A program made the translations under genes and the position numbers. Positions 1 to 8,956 of a stretch of 64,000 bases of DNA are shown piece by piece. Each line of letters opens with the position of its first letter. The stretch's first letter is position 1. Below the pieces are notes generated by a model that was not told where the DNA came from, did not search any database, and saw only the letters and a list, made by a program, of their open reading frames with translations. Location: assembly GCF_025351295.1 (NCBI RefSeq), contig NZ_JANXWD010000097.1, positions 26,318 through 90,317 on the forward strand. Direction: 5' to 3'. This stretch comes from Phenylobacterium sp. GTDB lineage: Bacteria > Pseudomonadota > Alphaproteobacteria > Caulobacterales > Caulobacteraceae.

Positions 1-818
<818 letters not shown>

Positions 819-923
819 TCTGGAGGTTAGGCCCGAACCGTGGTCCTCGCCACCCAAAATGAAGACGTTGAACCCGCGCCGGCGTATCATGCATTAACGT
901 GGGACGTTGAAGGAGTTACGCCG

Positions 924-1352
924 ATGAAATTGGCGATCATCGCCCTGGTCGCGAGCGCGGCCGCGATTTCCACCGTGGCCGTCGCGGCCCGGCCGGAGAA
1001 ACCCTCGCCGCTCGGCCCGCCGCCGCCGGCCGGGACCGGCCTGCCCAGCGGACAGTGCATCCGCGCCCACGACATCCGCAACCACACCATCGCCGACCGG
1101 CAGACGCTGCTGATCGACGGCGGCAACAAGTCGACCTACCGCGTGACCGTGGGCGGCGCCTGCCTGGGCGGGGCGGTGTCGTCCGACCCGATCATCACCC
1201 GTGAGCCGCCGGGCAGCCAGATCATCTGCAAGCCGATCGACATGGACCTGGCGATCTCGCGCAGCGGCTTCACGACCCAGTGCATCGTGCAGTCGATCGT
1301 CAAGATGAGCCCGGAAGAGGTCGCGGCCCTGCCCAAGAAGTTGAAGCCATAA
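924..1352 (+). CDS. Small secreted protein, DUF6491-like
   Basis: A 142-aa protein with a clean Sec signal peptide (MKLAII, then an alanine-rich core ending in AVAARPE near residue 22). The mature part holds [19 protein letters not shown], a pattern typical of small exported proteins in which a Cys precedes RDIRNxxxxDxxTLL, as in DUF6491. Four Cys in the mature part (CIRAH, ACLGG, IICK, TQCIV) could form disulfides. I chose the ATG at 924 because AGGAG lies 8 bases upstream and the signal peptide starts there. A longer in-frame start at 840 would bury the signal peptide. Function unknown. Confidence 0.75.
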   Translation: MKLAIIALVASAAAISTVAVAARPEKPSPLGPPPPAGTGLPSGQCIRAHDIRNHTIADRQTLLIDGGNKSTYRVTVGGACLGGAVSSDPIITREPPGSQIICKPIDMDLAISRSGFTTQCIVQSIVKMSPEEVAALPKKLKP

Positions 1353-1401
1353 GGCTGAGGGTCCTGGTTCCACTTCGCCTGAGGGCGCGCTAAAGGCGGG
1401 C

Positions 1402-2418
1402 ATGCATTTCGCGCGCTTCAACCCGATCCGCTTCGCCCACCTGCCGACGCCGTTCGAGCCCCTGCCCGGGCTGACGGAACACTTGGCCCGCCCGGGCGGC
1501 GGGGGTCCGGCGGTGTGGGTCAAGCGCGACGACTGCACCGGTCTGGCCGGCGGCGGCAACAAGACCCGCAAGCTGGAATTTCTGCTGGGCGACGCGCTGG
1601 CCAACGACGCCGACACCCTGGTCACCCAGGGCGCGATCCAGTCCAACCACGTCCGCCAGACGGCGGCGGCGGCGGCGAAGTTCGGGATGAAGTGCGAGAT
1701 CGTCCTGGAGGCGCGGACCGGCTCCAACGCCGTCGACTACAACCGCTCGGGCAACGTCCTGCTGGATGAGCTGCTGGGCGCGACGCTGCGCACCGTGCCG
1801 GGCGGGACCGACATGAGCCTCGAGCTGGCCAAGGTGGCGGCGCAGGTCGCCGACGCCGGCGGGCGGCCCTATGTGATCCCCGGCGGCGGCTCGAACGCCA
1901 TCGGGGCGCTGGGCTATGCCGAGTGCGCGTTCGAACTGGTGGCCCAGGCGAACGAGCTTGGCCTGGAGATCGACCGGATCGTCACCGCCACCGGCAGCGC
2001 CGGCACCCACGCCGGCCTGGTGGCCGGGCTGGCGGTGATGGGCGCCGACATTCCGGTGCTGGGCATCGGCGTGCGCGCGCCGAAGAAAGCCCAGGAGGCC
2101 AATGTCTTCAAGCTGGCGGTCGAGACCGCGGCCCTGCTGGGCCACGCCGAGCGGGTGACGCGGGACATGGTGGTGGCCGACTGCGACTATGTCGGCACCG
2201 GCTATGGCCTGATCGACCAGGCGGTGATCGAGGCGCTGAAACTGGCGGCGCGGACCGACGGCATCCTGCTGGACCCGGTCTATTCCGGCAAGGCGATGAA
2301 GGGGCTGATCGCGCTGTCGAACGCCGGCGCCTTCGATGGCGAGACGGTGGTGTTCCTGCACACCGGCGGCGCGCAGGGGCTATTCGGCTACCAGACGGAG
2401 CTGGAGGGCAAGCTGTGA
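1402..2418 (+). CDS. PLP-dependent D-cysteine desulfhydrase / L-cysteate sulfo-lyase family
   Basis: A 338-aa fold-type II PLP enzyme of the ACC deaminase/D-cysteine desulfhydrase family. It has the N-terminal LPTPFEPL, the substrate loop [20 protein letters not shown] (the Lys of NKTRK is the expected PLP lysine), [18 protein letters not shown], and the C-terminal [13 protein letters not shown]. The family deaminates D-cysteine to pyruvate, sulfide and ammonia, or cysteate to pyruvate, sulfite and ammonia. Sequence alone does not separate these. It overlaps the downstream racemase gene by 4 bases, so the two are probably co-translated and may act on the two enantiomers of one substrate. Confidence 0.88.
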   Translation: MHFARFNPIRFAHLPTPFEPLPGLTEHLARPGGGGPAVWVKRDDCTGLAGGGNKTRKLEFLLGDALANDADTLVTQGAIQSNHVRQTAAAAAKFGMKCEIVLEARTGSNAVDYNRSGNVLLDELLGATLRTVPGGTDMSLELAKVAAQVADAGGRPYVIPGGGSNAIGALGYAECAFELVAQANELGLEIDRIVTATGSAGTHAGLVAGLAVMGADIPVLGIGVRAPKKAQEANVFKLAVETAALLGHAERVTRDMVVADCDYVGTGYGLIDQAVIEALKLAARTDGILLDPVYSGKAMKGLIALSNAGAFDGETVVFLHTGGAQGLFGYQTELEGKL

Positions 2419-3122
2419 GCGACGACGACCAACTGGTCCTGGGCGTGCTGGGCGGCATGGGCCCGGCGGCGACCGTCGAGTTCCTGGCGCAGTTGCAGGC
2501 CTATACGCCCGCCGAGCGGGACCAGGACCACATCCGGGTGATCGTCGACATCAACCCCAAGGCGCCCGACCGCAATGTGCCCGGGTCCGGGGCCGGCGGC
2601 GTGCTGGCCGAGATGGCCGGCGCCCTGGCCGGGGCCGGGGCCCAGGTGCTGGCGATGCCCTGCAACACCGCCCACGCCCATGCCGACACCATCCAGCGGG
2701 CCTGCGGCCTGCCGCTGGTGGACATGATCGACCTGGGCGCCGAGGCCGCCAGCCGCAATGGCGCCATGCGCGCCGGGGTGCTGGGGACCAAGGGGGCGCT
2801 GAAGCTCTATCGCGAATACCTGGCCGCCCGCGCCATGGGCCTCGTCAGCCTGCCGCCCGAGCGGCAGGAGGCGTTCATGGTCACGCTCTACCGGATCAAG
2901 TCCGGCGACCTGGGCGACGACGTGACGCGCGAGATGGCCGGCCACGCCGAGGCCCTGCGCCAGCTGGGCGCCGAGGTGCTAATCGCCGGCTGCACCGAGG
3001 TGCCGCTTGTGCTGGACAACGGGGACGTGACGCTGGAGCTGATCGACCCGGGCGACCTGCTGGCGCGGCGGTGCGTGGGGGTGTGCCTGGGCTGGGACCC
3101 GCTGCCGCACATGCCGGGGTAG
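2415..3122 (+). CDS. Aspartate/glutamate racemase family protein
   Basis: A 235-aa cofactor-independent racemase. It shows the [16 protein letters not shown] start and the two catalytic cysteines in MPCNTAH and AGCTEVPL, about 100 residues apart, which act as the two-base pair in this family. The start is GTG at 2415, inside the stop of the PLP lyase gene (GTGA overlap). Longer in-frame extensions upstream are only shadow of the lyase. The tight coupling suggests it supplies the right enantiomer (for example of cysteine or cysteate) to the lyase. That substrate link is inference; the fold is clear. Confidence 0.88.
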   Translation: MSDDDQLVLGVLGGMGPAATVEFLAQLQAYTPAERDQDHIRVIVDINPKAPDRNVPGSGAGGVLAEMAGALAGAGAQVLAMPCNTAHAHADTIQRACGLPLVDMIDLGAEAASRNGAMRAGVLGTKGALKLYREYLAARAMGLVSLPPERQEAFMVTLYRIKSGDLGDDVTREMAGHAEALRQLGAEVLIAGCTEVPLVLDNGDVTLELIDPGDLLARRCVGVCLGWDPLPHMPG

Positions 3123-3133
3123 CTTTCCACGGT

Positions 3134-3271
3134 CATCCCTCCTCTTCAGGGGAGGGACAGACCGCGAAGCGGTCAGGGTGGGGGGATATATCGGGGAACT
3201 CATCGCTTGGACGTTAGGCCCCCACCCCGCTCGCCTCCGGCGAGTCGGCCCTCCCCTAAAGAGGAGGGATG
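3134..3271. repeat. Long imperfect palindrome (intergenic repeat, CCCTCCTCTT type)
   Basis: Outer arms at 3134-3156 (CATCCCTCCTC...GGGGAGGG) and 3249-3271 (CCCTCCCC...GAGGAGGGATG) are inverted copies. Inner arms AGGGTGGGGGG (about 3174) and CCCCCACCCC (about 3219) pair as well. The element fills the space between convergent genes, so it may act as a bidirectional terminator. The layout is that of a dispersed intergenic palindrome. Confidence 0.75.
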
Positions 3272-3274
3272 GCG

Positions 3275-3637
3275 TCACCGCCGGGTCTGTGCGGCGTCCT
3301 GGACCTTGCGGTTGGAGTCGGCCAGGGCGGCGTCGGGGATCGAGGGGTACGTCGCGGTCGCGGCGGCGGCGCGGGCCGCATCCGAGGCCGGGGTCACATA
3401 GGGCAGCTCGGGCAGGACCGGCGGCGTGCGCTGGAGCCGCAGGTCGGCCACCGCCTGCTCGGCGCGCAGCCGGGCCTCCAGGGCCATCGACTCGTTCGCC
3501 TGGGCGATGGCGCGTTGCTGGGCGGCCTGCTGCTGGGCGCGCAGGTTATCGAGCTCGAGCTGCGTGTTCTGCGCAAACGCGGGCGTCGCCGCCGCGGCGC
3601 AGAGCAGACCAAGGACCAGGATGCGGAGGGGAGCCAT
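3275..3637 (-). CDS. Small exported coiled-coil protein
   Basis: A 120-aa protein with a Sec signal peptide (MAPLRILVLGLLCAAAATPAFAQ, cleavage near residue 22). A Gln/Ala/Glu-rich helix follows (about residues 25-65, LELDNLRAQQQAAQQRA), a likely coiled coil. The C-terminal part is Ala/Pro-rich (LPELPYVTPASDAARAAA). It sits directly downstream of the TPR protein gene on the same strand (22-bp gap), so the two may be co-transcribed. No family recognised. Confidence 0.7.
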   Translation of the reverse strand: MAPLRILVLGLLCAAAATPAFAQNTQLELDNLRAQQQAAQQRAIAQANESMALEARLRAEQAVADLRLQRTPPVLPELPYVTPASDAARAAAATATYPSIPDAALADSNRKVQDAAQTRR

Positions 3638-3658
3638 AGTGCACCCAACGGGTGGGCC

Positions 3659-4228
3659 CTAGTGGTGTTCCACGGTGAAGCGGGCCAATTCCTTCCTGGG
3701 CTGGTCCCAGTCCGGCTTCAGCTCGACCGCCTTCTGGTAGTCGAAGTAGGCGGCCTTGAGATTGTCCAGGCCCTCGAAGGCCAGCGCGCGATTGTAGTAG
3801 GCCTTTTCCGGCTCCTCGACGCCCAGCGCCAGGGCCTTGTTGAGGTCGTTGAGGCCGTCGGCGTAGCGGCGGGCGCCCACGGCGGCGGCGCCGCGGTTCA
3901 CATAGGCCTCGCCCAGATCGGGCTTGGTCTCGATGGCGCGGTTGAAGTCGAGCTGGGCGCCGTTGAAGTCCTTGCGCCGCAGCTTCAGCACGCCGCGGTT
4001 CACATAGGTGCCGGCCCGGTCGCGCAGGCTCAGCAGCTCGTTCTCCAGGGCCTGGGTGCAGACCGCTTCGAACCGCACCTCGGACTCGCCGTTGAGCGCG
4101 GCGGTCGAACATTCCTTGGCCATGCCGCCGCCCAGCACGGTGATGGCCCCGGCGGCGGCCGAGGACCCCCAGGCGAGGGCGGCGACGGCGGCGGCGGCGA
4201 GGGCGAGAAGGCGGGCGGTTCTGGACAT
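3659..4228 (-). CDS. Exported TPR-repeat protein
   Basis: A 189-aa protein. After an N-terminal signal segment (MSRTARLLALAAAAVAALAWG) it carries about three TPR units: AGTYVNRGVLKLRRKDFNGA, GEAYVNRGAAAVGARRYADG and KAYYNRALAFEGLDNLKAAY, each followed by a helix-B pattern such as DFNRAIETKPD. Such periplasmic TPR proteins are protein-protein scaffolds. The ATG at 4228 has a GGAG 9 bases upstream. A GTG at 4246 in frame would add six residues before the signal peptide and seems less likely. Specific partner unknown. Confidence 0.8.
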   Translation of the reverse strand: MSRTARLLALAAAAVAALAWGSSAAAGAITVLGGGMAKECSTAALNGESEVRFEAVCTQALENELLSLRDRAGTYVNRGVLKLRRKDFNGAQLDFNRAIETKPDLGEAYVNRGAAAVGARRYADGLNDLNKALALGVEEPEKAYYNRALAFEGLDNLKAAYFDYQKAVELKPDWDQPRKELARFTVEHH

Positions 4229-4328
4229 GGGGTCAGGCTCCGACACCCGATCACGGCGGCGAGCCGCCGGGCCGGTGAGGAGCCGAGGGTCCGCCTGTCG
4301 CGCAGTTGTGTCAATTCTGACGCCGGAG

Positions 4329-5240
4329 TCAGCTGGCCCGGAAGCGACGCAGCTCGCGGTGCAGGATGTAGACCCCGCTGCCGGCGACGATCACCGCGCC
4401 GACCAGGGTCAGCGGATGCGGCAGCTCGCCCCAGACGAAGAAGCCGATGATCGTGGCCCAGACCAGCTGGGTATAGTCGAACGGCGCGATCACCCCGACC
4501 GGGGCATTGCGCAGCGCCTCGGTCAGCAGCAGCTGCCCGACCCCGCCGATCAGCCCGGCGGCCACCAGGGCCGCGAGGGTCACCGGGTCGGGAACCACCC
4601 AGTGGAACGCCGAGCCCACCAGGCCCATCACCACCCCGCCCAGGGTGAAGTAGAAGACGATGGTCGGGCCCCGCTCGGTGGCGGCGATCTGGCGGATGGT
4701 GACCATCGCCCCGGCCGCGCCCAGCGCGCTCAGCATGCCCAGCGTGACGCCGGACACGTTGATCTGGCCCGGGATCGGCCGGGCCATGATCAGGACACCG
4801 ATGAAGCCCGCCACCACCGCCGCCCAGCGATGCCGGCCGACCGTCTCCGACAGCACCAGGGCCGAGAGCGCGGTCATGAACAGCGGCGAGGTGAACTGCA
4901 GCGCCGTCGCCTCGGTGAGCGGCAGGTACTGGACCGCAGAGAAGCCGCAGACCATGCCGGCCAGGCCGATCGCCGAGCGGACCATGTGGCCGACCGGGCG
5001 CTGGGTCCGCAGCACCTCGAACCCCGTGGTCCGCCAGACGTAGAGGCCGAGCGGGACGAAGGCGAAAAAGTTGCGGAAGAAGATGATCTCAAAGACCGGC
5101 ACCCCGCGCGAGCCGGTCCACTTCACCAGCGCCGACAGGCAGGCCAGCGCCGCCATCGCGGCCACCCTGAGCGCGATGCCCAGCAGGATCCGCGGGGTTG
5201 GGGCCTGCACGGCGATGTCTGTTTGCTCGGGCGCGCTCAC
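4329..5240 (-). CDS. DMT-superfamily EamA/RhaT transporter
   Basis: A 303-aa integral membrane protein with about ten hydrophobic helices in two EamA halves. Characteristic pieces are FEIIFFRNFFAFVPLG in helix 2, YLPLTEATALQFTSPLFMTALSALVL at the end of half one, and NAPVGVIAPFDYTQLVWATIIGFFVWGE in half two. The start is GTG at 5240 with AAGGGG upstream. EamA proteins export or import small metabolites, and the substrate cannot be read from sequence. A second EamA gene follows upstream at 5318-6178 on the same strand but is not closely similar. Confidence 0.9.
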   Translation of the reverse strand: MSAPEQTDIAVQAPTPRILLGIALRVAAMAALACLSALVKWTGSRGVPVFEIIFFRNFFAFVPLGLYVWRTTGFEVLRTQRPVGHMVRSAIGLAGMVCGFSAVQYLPLTEATALQFTSPLFMTALSALVLSETVGRHRWAAVVAGFIGVLIMARPIPGQINVSGVTLGMLSALGAAGAMVTIRQIAATERGPTIVFYFTLGGVVMGLVGSAFHWVVPDPVTLAALVAAGLIGGVGQLLLTEALRNAPVGVIAPFDYTQLVWATIIGFFVWGELPHPLTLVGAVIVAGSGVYILHRELRRFRAS

Positions 5241-5317
5241 GGGCGCCCCTTAGGCGGGACCTTGGGGGCCGGCGTCAACCTGACGATGGCGAGGGGGGTG
5301 TAGAGGCGCCCGAACCG

Positions 5318-6178
5318 TCAGATGCGCATGGCGACCACGCCGGCCCCGATGCAGAGCCCCGCGGCCCAGCGCCAGGGGCCGGCCTTCTCCTTCAGCAGCA
5401 GCACGCCCATCAGCATGGCGAACAGCACGCTGGTCTCCCGCAGCGCCGCCACCAGGGCGACCGGGGCGCGGGTGAAGGCCCAGAGCGCGATCCAATAGGA
5501 GCCCAGCGAGAGCGCTCCCGCCGGCAGCCCGGTGCGCCATTCCGACAGCACCGCGAGGGGCGCCTTCGGTCCTCGCGTGACGACGGCGTAGGTCAGCATG
5601 CACAGGCCGTCGCCGACGAACATCCACATGGCGAAGGCGGTGGCCGACAGGGCGATCCGCGCGCCCTGGCCGTCCGCCAGGGTGTAGGACGCCACGAAGC
5701 CGGCGGTGGCCAGGGCATAGGCCAGGGCCCTGGTCGGCAGGCGGCCGGCCGCGCCGCCCCGAAGCGCCATCAGGGCGACGCCGCTGGCGATCAGCCCCAC
5801 GGCCAGCCAGCCGGTCGGCTTCAGGGGCTCACCGAACAGCAGCACCCCGCCCAGGGCCACGATCGGCGGCGCGGACCCGCGGGCCAGGGGGTAGATCTGG
5901 GTCAGGTCGCCGTGCTGGTAGGCGCGGATCAGGAACAGCTTGTAGCCCGTGTGCAGCACGCTGGACGCGATCACCCAGGGCCAGGCCGCTGGGGCCGGCG
6001 CGGCCACGAACGGCAGCAGGAGCAGCGCCAGGGTGCTCTGGGTCATCGACAGCAGCAGGATCGAGGAGAACCGGTCCAGGCCCACGCGCACGAAGGCGTT
6101 CCACCCCGCATGCATCAGGGCGGCGGCCAGCACGCTGAGGAATACCGTCAGGTCCAGGGCCACCCTCCCTCGGGCCAT
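5318..6178 (-). CDS. DMT-superfamily EamA transporter
   Basis: A 286-aa membrane protein with ten predicted helices. It shows LAAALMHAGWNAFVRVG in helix 1, IRAYQHGDLTQIYPLARG at the end of half one and RETSVLFAMLMGVLLLKEKAG near the end, a pattern of the EamA group with SxxxPLARG-type loops. The ATG at 6178 begins at a basic segment before helix 1. A TTG at 6205 in frame would add nine residues. It lies upstream of another EamA gene on the same strand. Substrate unknown. Confidence 0.88.
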   Translation of the reverse strand: MARGRVALDLTVFLSVLAAALMHAGWNAFVRVGLDRFSSILLLSMTQSTLALLLLPFVAAPAPAAWPWVIASSVLHTGYKLFLIRAYQHGDLTQIYPLARGSAPPIVALGGVLLFGEPLKPTGWLAVGLIASGVALMALRGGAAGRLPTRALAYALATAGFVASYTLADGQGARIALSATAFAMWMFVGDGLCMLTYAVVTRGPKAPLAVLSEWRTGLPAGALSLGSYWIALWAFTRAPVALVAALRETSVLFAMLMGVLLLKEKAGPWRWAAGLCIGAGVVAMRI

Positions 6179-6277
6179 CGACCGGCGGATGGCAGGATTC
6201 GTCAAGGTCTGTGGCCTTTACGGCCACGCTGAGGCGAGGCTCCACTGCGGCCCACACAAACTTCGGGGGAAATTCAG

Positions 6278-6697
<420 letters not shown>

Positions 6698-6721
6698 TCG
6701 CGGAACTCTGAGGAGACGCGC

Positions 6722-7510
6722 ATGGCCCGGCGGCTGGTGGACCTGTCGATCCCGATCACCAACGACATCATCTCCGACCCCGACACCATGCGGCCGCAGG
6801 TGACTTACACCCGGCATCGGGAAGGGGTCGCGCAGATGGCGCAGTCCTTCCCGGGCCTGACGGCCGACGACCTGCCGGACGGCGAGGGCTGGGCGGTGGA
6901 GCGGGTGACGCTGTCGACCCACAACGGCACGCACATGGATGCGCCCTGGCACTTCCACTCGACCACAGACCAGGCGACGGCGGGCGGCGGACGGCCGGCG
7001 CCGACCATCGACGAGGGGCCGCTGGAATACTTCCTGCAGCCGGGCGTGAAACTGGACTTCCGCCATTTCGCCGACGGCTACGTCGCCACCGGGGCGGACG
7101 TCGAGGTCGAGCTGGCGCGGATCGGGCACACGCTGCAGCCGCTGGACATCGTGCTGGTCAACACCGCGGCCGGCGCGGCGTTTGGCGACCCGGGCTTCAT
7201 CCACAAGGGCTGCGGCATGGGGGAAGAGGCGACCCTCTACCTCACCGAGCGGGGCGTGAAGGTGGTGGGCACCGACGCCTGGTCCTGGGACGCGCCGTTC
7301 TCGCACACGGCCCGGCGCTGGGCGGAAACCCGCGACCCGAAGATCATCTGGGAAGGCCACAAGGCCGGCCGCCTGCGCGAGTACTACCAGATCGAGAAGC
7401 TGACCAACCTGGCCGCCCTGCCGGCCACCGGCTTCACCCTGTCCTGCTTCCCGGTGAAGATCGCCGGCGCCTCGGCCGGCTGGATCCGGGCGGTGGCGAT
7501 CTTCGACTAG
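6722..7510 (+). CDS. Cyclase family protein (kynurenine formamidase-like metal hydrolase)
   Basis: A 262-aa protein of the cyclase/kynurenine formamidase family. It has LVDLSIPITNDI at the N-terminus and the metal-binding motif HNGTHMDAPWHF (HxGTHxDxPxHF, residues about 67-78), plus DIVLVNTAAG and GVKVVGTDAWSWD in the core. The family hydrolyses amide or lactone bonds with a divalent metal. Genome context (after a MAPEG gene, AGGAG upstream) gives no substrate. There are no kynurenine-pathway genes nearby, so I would not call it KynB. Confidence 0.88.
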   Translation: MARRLVDLSIPITNDIISDPDTMRPQVTYTRHREGVAQMAQSFPGLTADDLPDGEGWAVERVTLSTHNGTHMDAPWHFHSTTDQATAGGGRPAPTIDEGPLEYFLQPGVKLDFRHFADGYVATGADVEVELARIGHTLQPLDIVLVNTAAGAAFGDPGFIHKGCGMGEEATLYLTERGVKVVGTDAWSWDAPFSHTARRWAETRDPKIIWEGHKAGRLREYYQIEKLTNLAALPATGFTLSCFPVKIAGASAGWIRAVAIFD

Positions 7511-7574
7511 GACGACCTATCCCCGCGCGCGGCAACGGGCATACTCTACCTGGGCGGGCGCCACGGGAGGCAGC

Positions 7575-8765
7575 ATGACCTATCGCATTCTTTCGCTGGA
7601 TGGCGGCGGCACCTGGGCGCTGCTGCAGGCCATGGCGCTGGAGCGGCTGCACGACGACAGGAGCGGCCACGAGGTCCTGGCCACCTACGATATGGCGGTC
7701 GCCAATTCGGGCGGCTCGATCGTGCTGGGCGGCCTGATCGAAGACATGAAGCCAAGCCGAATCCGCGAGCTGTTCACCATCGAGGCGAACCGCACCGCGA
7801 TCTTCGTGAAGAACGGCCCCCTCGCCCGGCTCGGCTCGCTGCTGCAGGGCAACCGCTATGACGCCGCGGCCAAGCTGGTCGGGCTGAACAAGGTGTTCGG
7901 GGTCCAGGGCCAGTCGCCGATGTCGGCGCTGGACGCCGTGCTGCCGACCGGGCCCGGAGGAAAGACGGTCGCGGTGCTGATCCCCGCCTTCGACTACGAC
8001 CGCCAGCGGGCGGACTTCTTCCGCAGCTTCACCACCGGCCTCGGCGCCAAGCCCGGCGACACGCCGCTTGTGGAGGCCGTGCATGCCTCCAGCAACGCGC
8101 CGGTCATCTACTTCGACAAGCCCGCCATCGTGCGGCAGTCCACCCAGCCGAACGCGGCGACGCGGCGGTACTGGGACGGCGCGGTGGCCGGCTACAACAA
8201 CCCGATGCTGGCCGGCGTGGTCGAGGCGCTGGCCCTGGGCGTCAAGGCCGCCGACCTGGAGGTGCGCTCCATCGGCACCGGCAGCACCCGGCTGGTCCCG
8301 CCCGAGAACAGCCATGGCGCGCCGCAGAAGATCGTCGAGACGCGGGACAGCCCGGGCTTCCTCGGCGACATCCAGAAGCTGGCCGGCAGCATCAACGACG
8401 ACCCGCCGGACGCCGCCACCTTCACCACCTACTTCGCCCTGGGCCAGCAGCCGGGCCCGACCCCGCCGGGCGGACCGCCGCCGAACGGCGGCCGGCTGGT
8501 GCGCCTCAACCCCATGGTCCAGCCGATCTGGCACGCCGACACGGCGACCTGGTCGATCTTCGGCGGCCTCACCGTCGATCAGTTCGCCTATGTCGCGAAC
8601 CTGCAGATGGACGCGCTGGCCCAGAGCGACGTCACCTGGATCCAGTGGCTGGGCGACCGCTGGCTGGCCGGCGACGCGCCCAACCAGCCGATCCGCGCCG
8701 ACCCCATGACCCTGGAATGCACCCTGGGCGACCCCACCTTCCCGGGCGCCGCGGCGCGCTGGTAG
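7575..8765 (+). CDS. Patatin-like phospholipase family protein
   Basis: A 396-aa cytosolic protein with a patatin fold. The glycine-rich oxyanion loop is SLDGGGTWAL (residues 7-16). The nucleophile elbow is ANSGGS with Ser45, and the Asp of the dyad lies in YWDGAVAGYNNP (Asp201). The usual DGGGxRG and GxSxG are altered here (DGGGTWA and AxSxG), but Ser and Asp are kept. The C-terminal third has Pro-rich GPTPPGGPPPNGG and then WSIFGGLTVDQFAYVANLQMD. Predicted to act on lipid acyl esters. It faces the MBL/HExxH gene pair tail to tail, close to another hydrolase gene at 12.5 kb. Confidence 0.9.
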   Translation: MTYRILSLDGGGTWALLQAMALERLHDDRSGHEVLATYDMAVANSGGSIVLGGLIEDMKPSRIRELFTIEANRTAIFVKNGPLARLGSLLQGNRYDAAAKLVGLNKVFGVQGQSPMSALDAVLPTGPGGKTVAVLIPAFDYDRQRADFFRSFTTGLGAKPGDTPLVEAVHASSNAPVIYFDKPAIVRQSTQPNAATRRYWDGAVAGYNNPMLAGVVEALALGVKAADLEVRSIGTGSTRLVPPENSHGAPQKIVETRDSPGFLGDIQKLAGSINDDPPDAATFTTYFALGQQPGPTPPGGPPPNGGRLVRLNPMVQPIWHADTATWSIFGGLTVDQFAYVANLQMDALAQSDVTWIQWLGDRWLAGDAPNQPIRADPMTLECTLGDPTFPGAAARW

Positions 8766-8797
8766 GCGCAGGGTTCCGGCGGCTCTGAGCGGGTCGC

Positions 8798-8936
8798 CTT
8801 CCCCCGCTTGCGGGGGAAATGTCGCCGACGCCGCAGGCGGGCGACAACGGGGGAAGTTGTAGGATGGACTCCTCTCACACTCCCCCCATCGACCCTCGGC
8901 TTCGCCGTCGGGCCACTTCCCCCCGAGGGGGAAGGA
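8798..8936. repeat. Intergenic palindromic repeat between convergent genes
   Basis: Hairpin 1 is a perfect CCCCCGCTTGCGGGGG at 8801-8816. Hairpin 2 is CTTCCCCCCGAGGGGGAAG near 8916-8934. The outer arms CCTTCCCCC and GGGGGAAGG also pair across the ~130 bases between them. Further short arms (CGCAGGCGGGCGAC, CGGCTTCGCCG) lie inside. It resembles the element at 50.36-50.53 kb in its general plan and probably separates transcription of the patatin gene from the MBL-fold gene. Confidence 0.7.
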
Positions 8937-8956
8937 TTTGACGGCGGGAAGCCCCT

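Noticed and set aside
6722..7510. kynB (kynurenine formamidase)
   Set aside because: Motif fits the broad cyclase family, but no kynurenine-pathway genes are near and family members have several functions.
7575..8765. Patatin as a CBASS effector (CapV)
   Set aside because: No CD-NTase, ubiquitin-like conjugation genes or other CBASS parts are nearby. Only a loose defence-like grouping remains.
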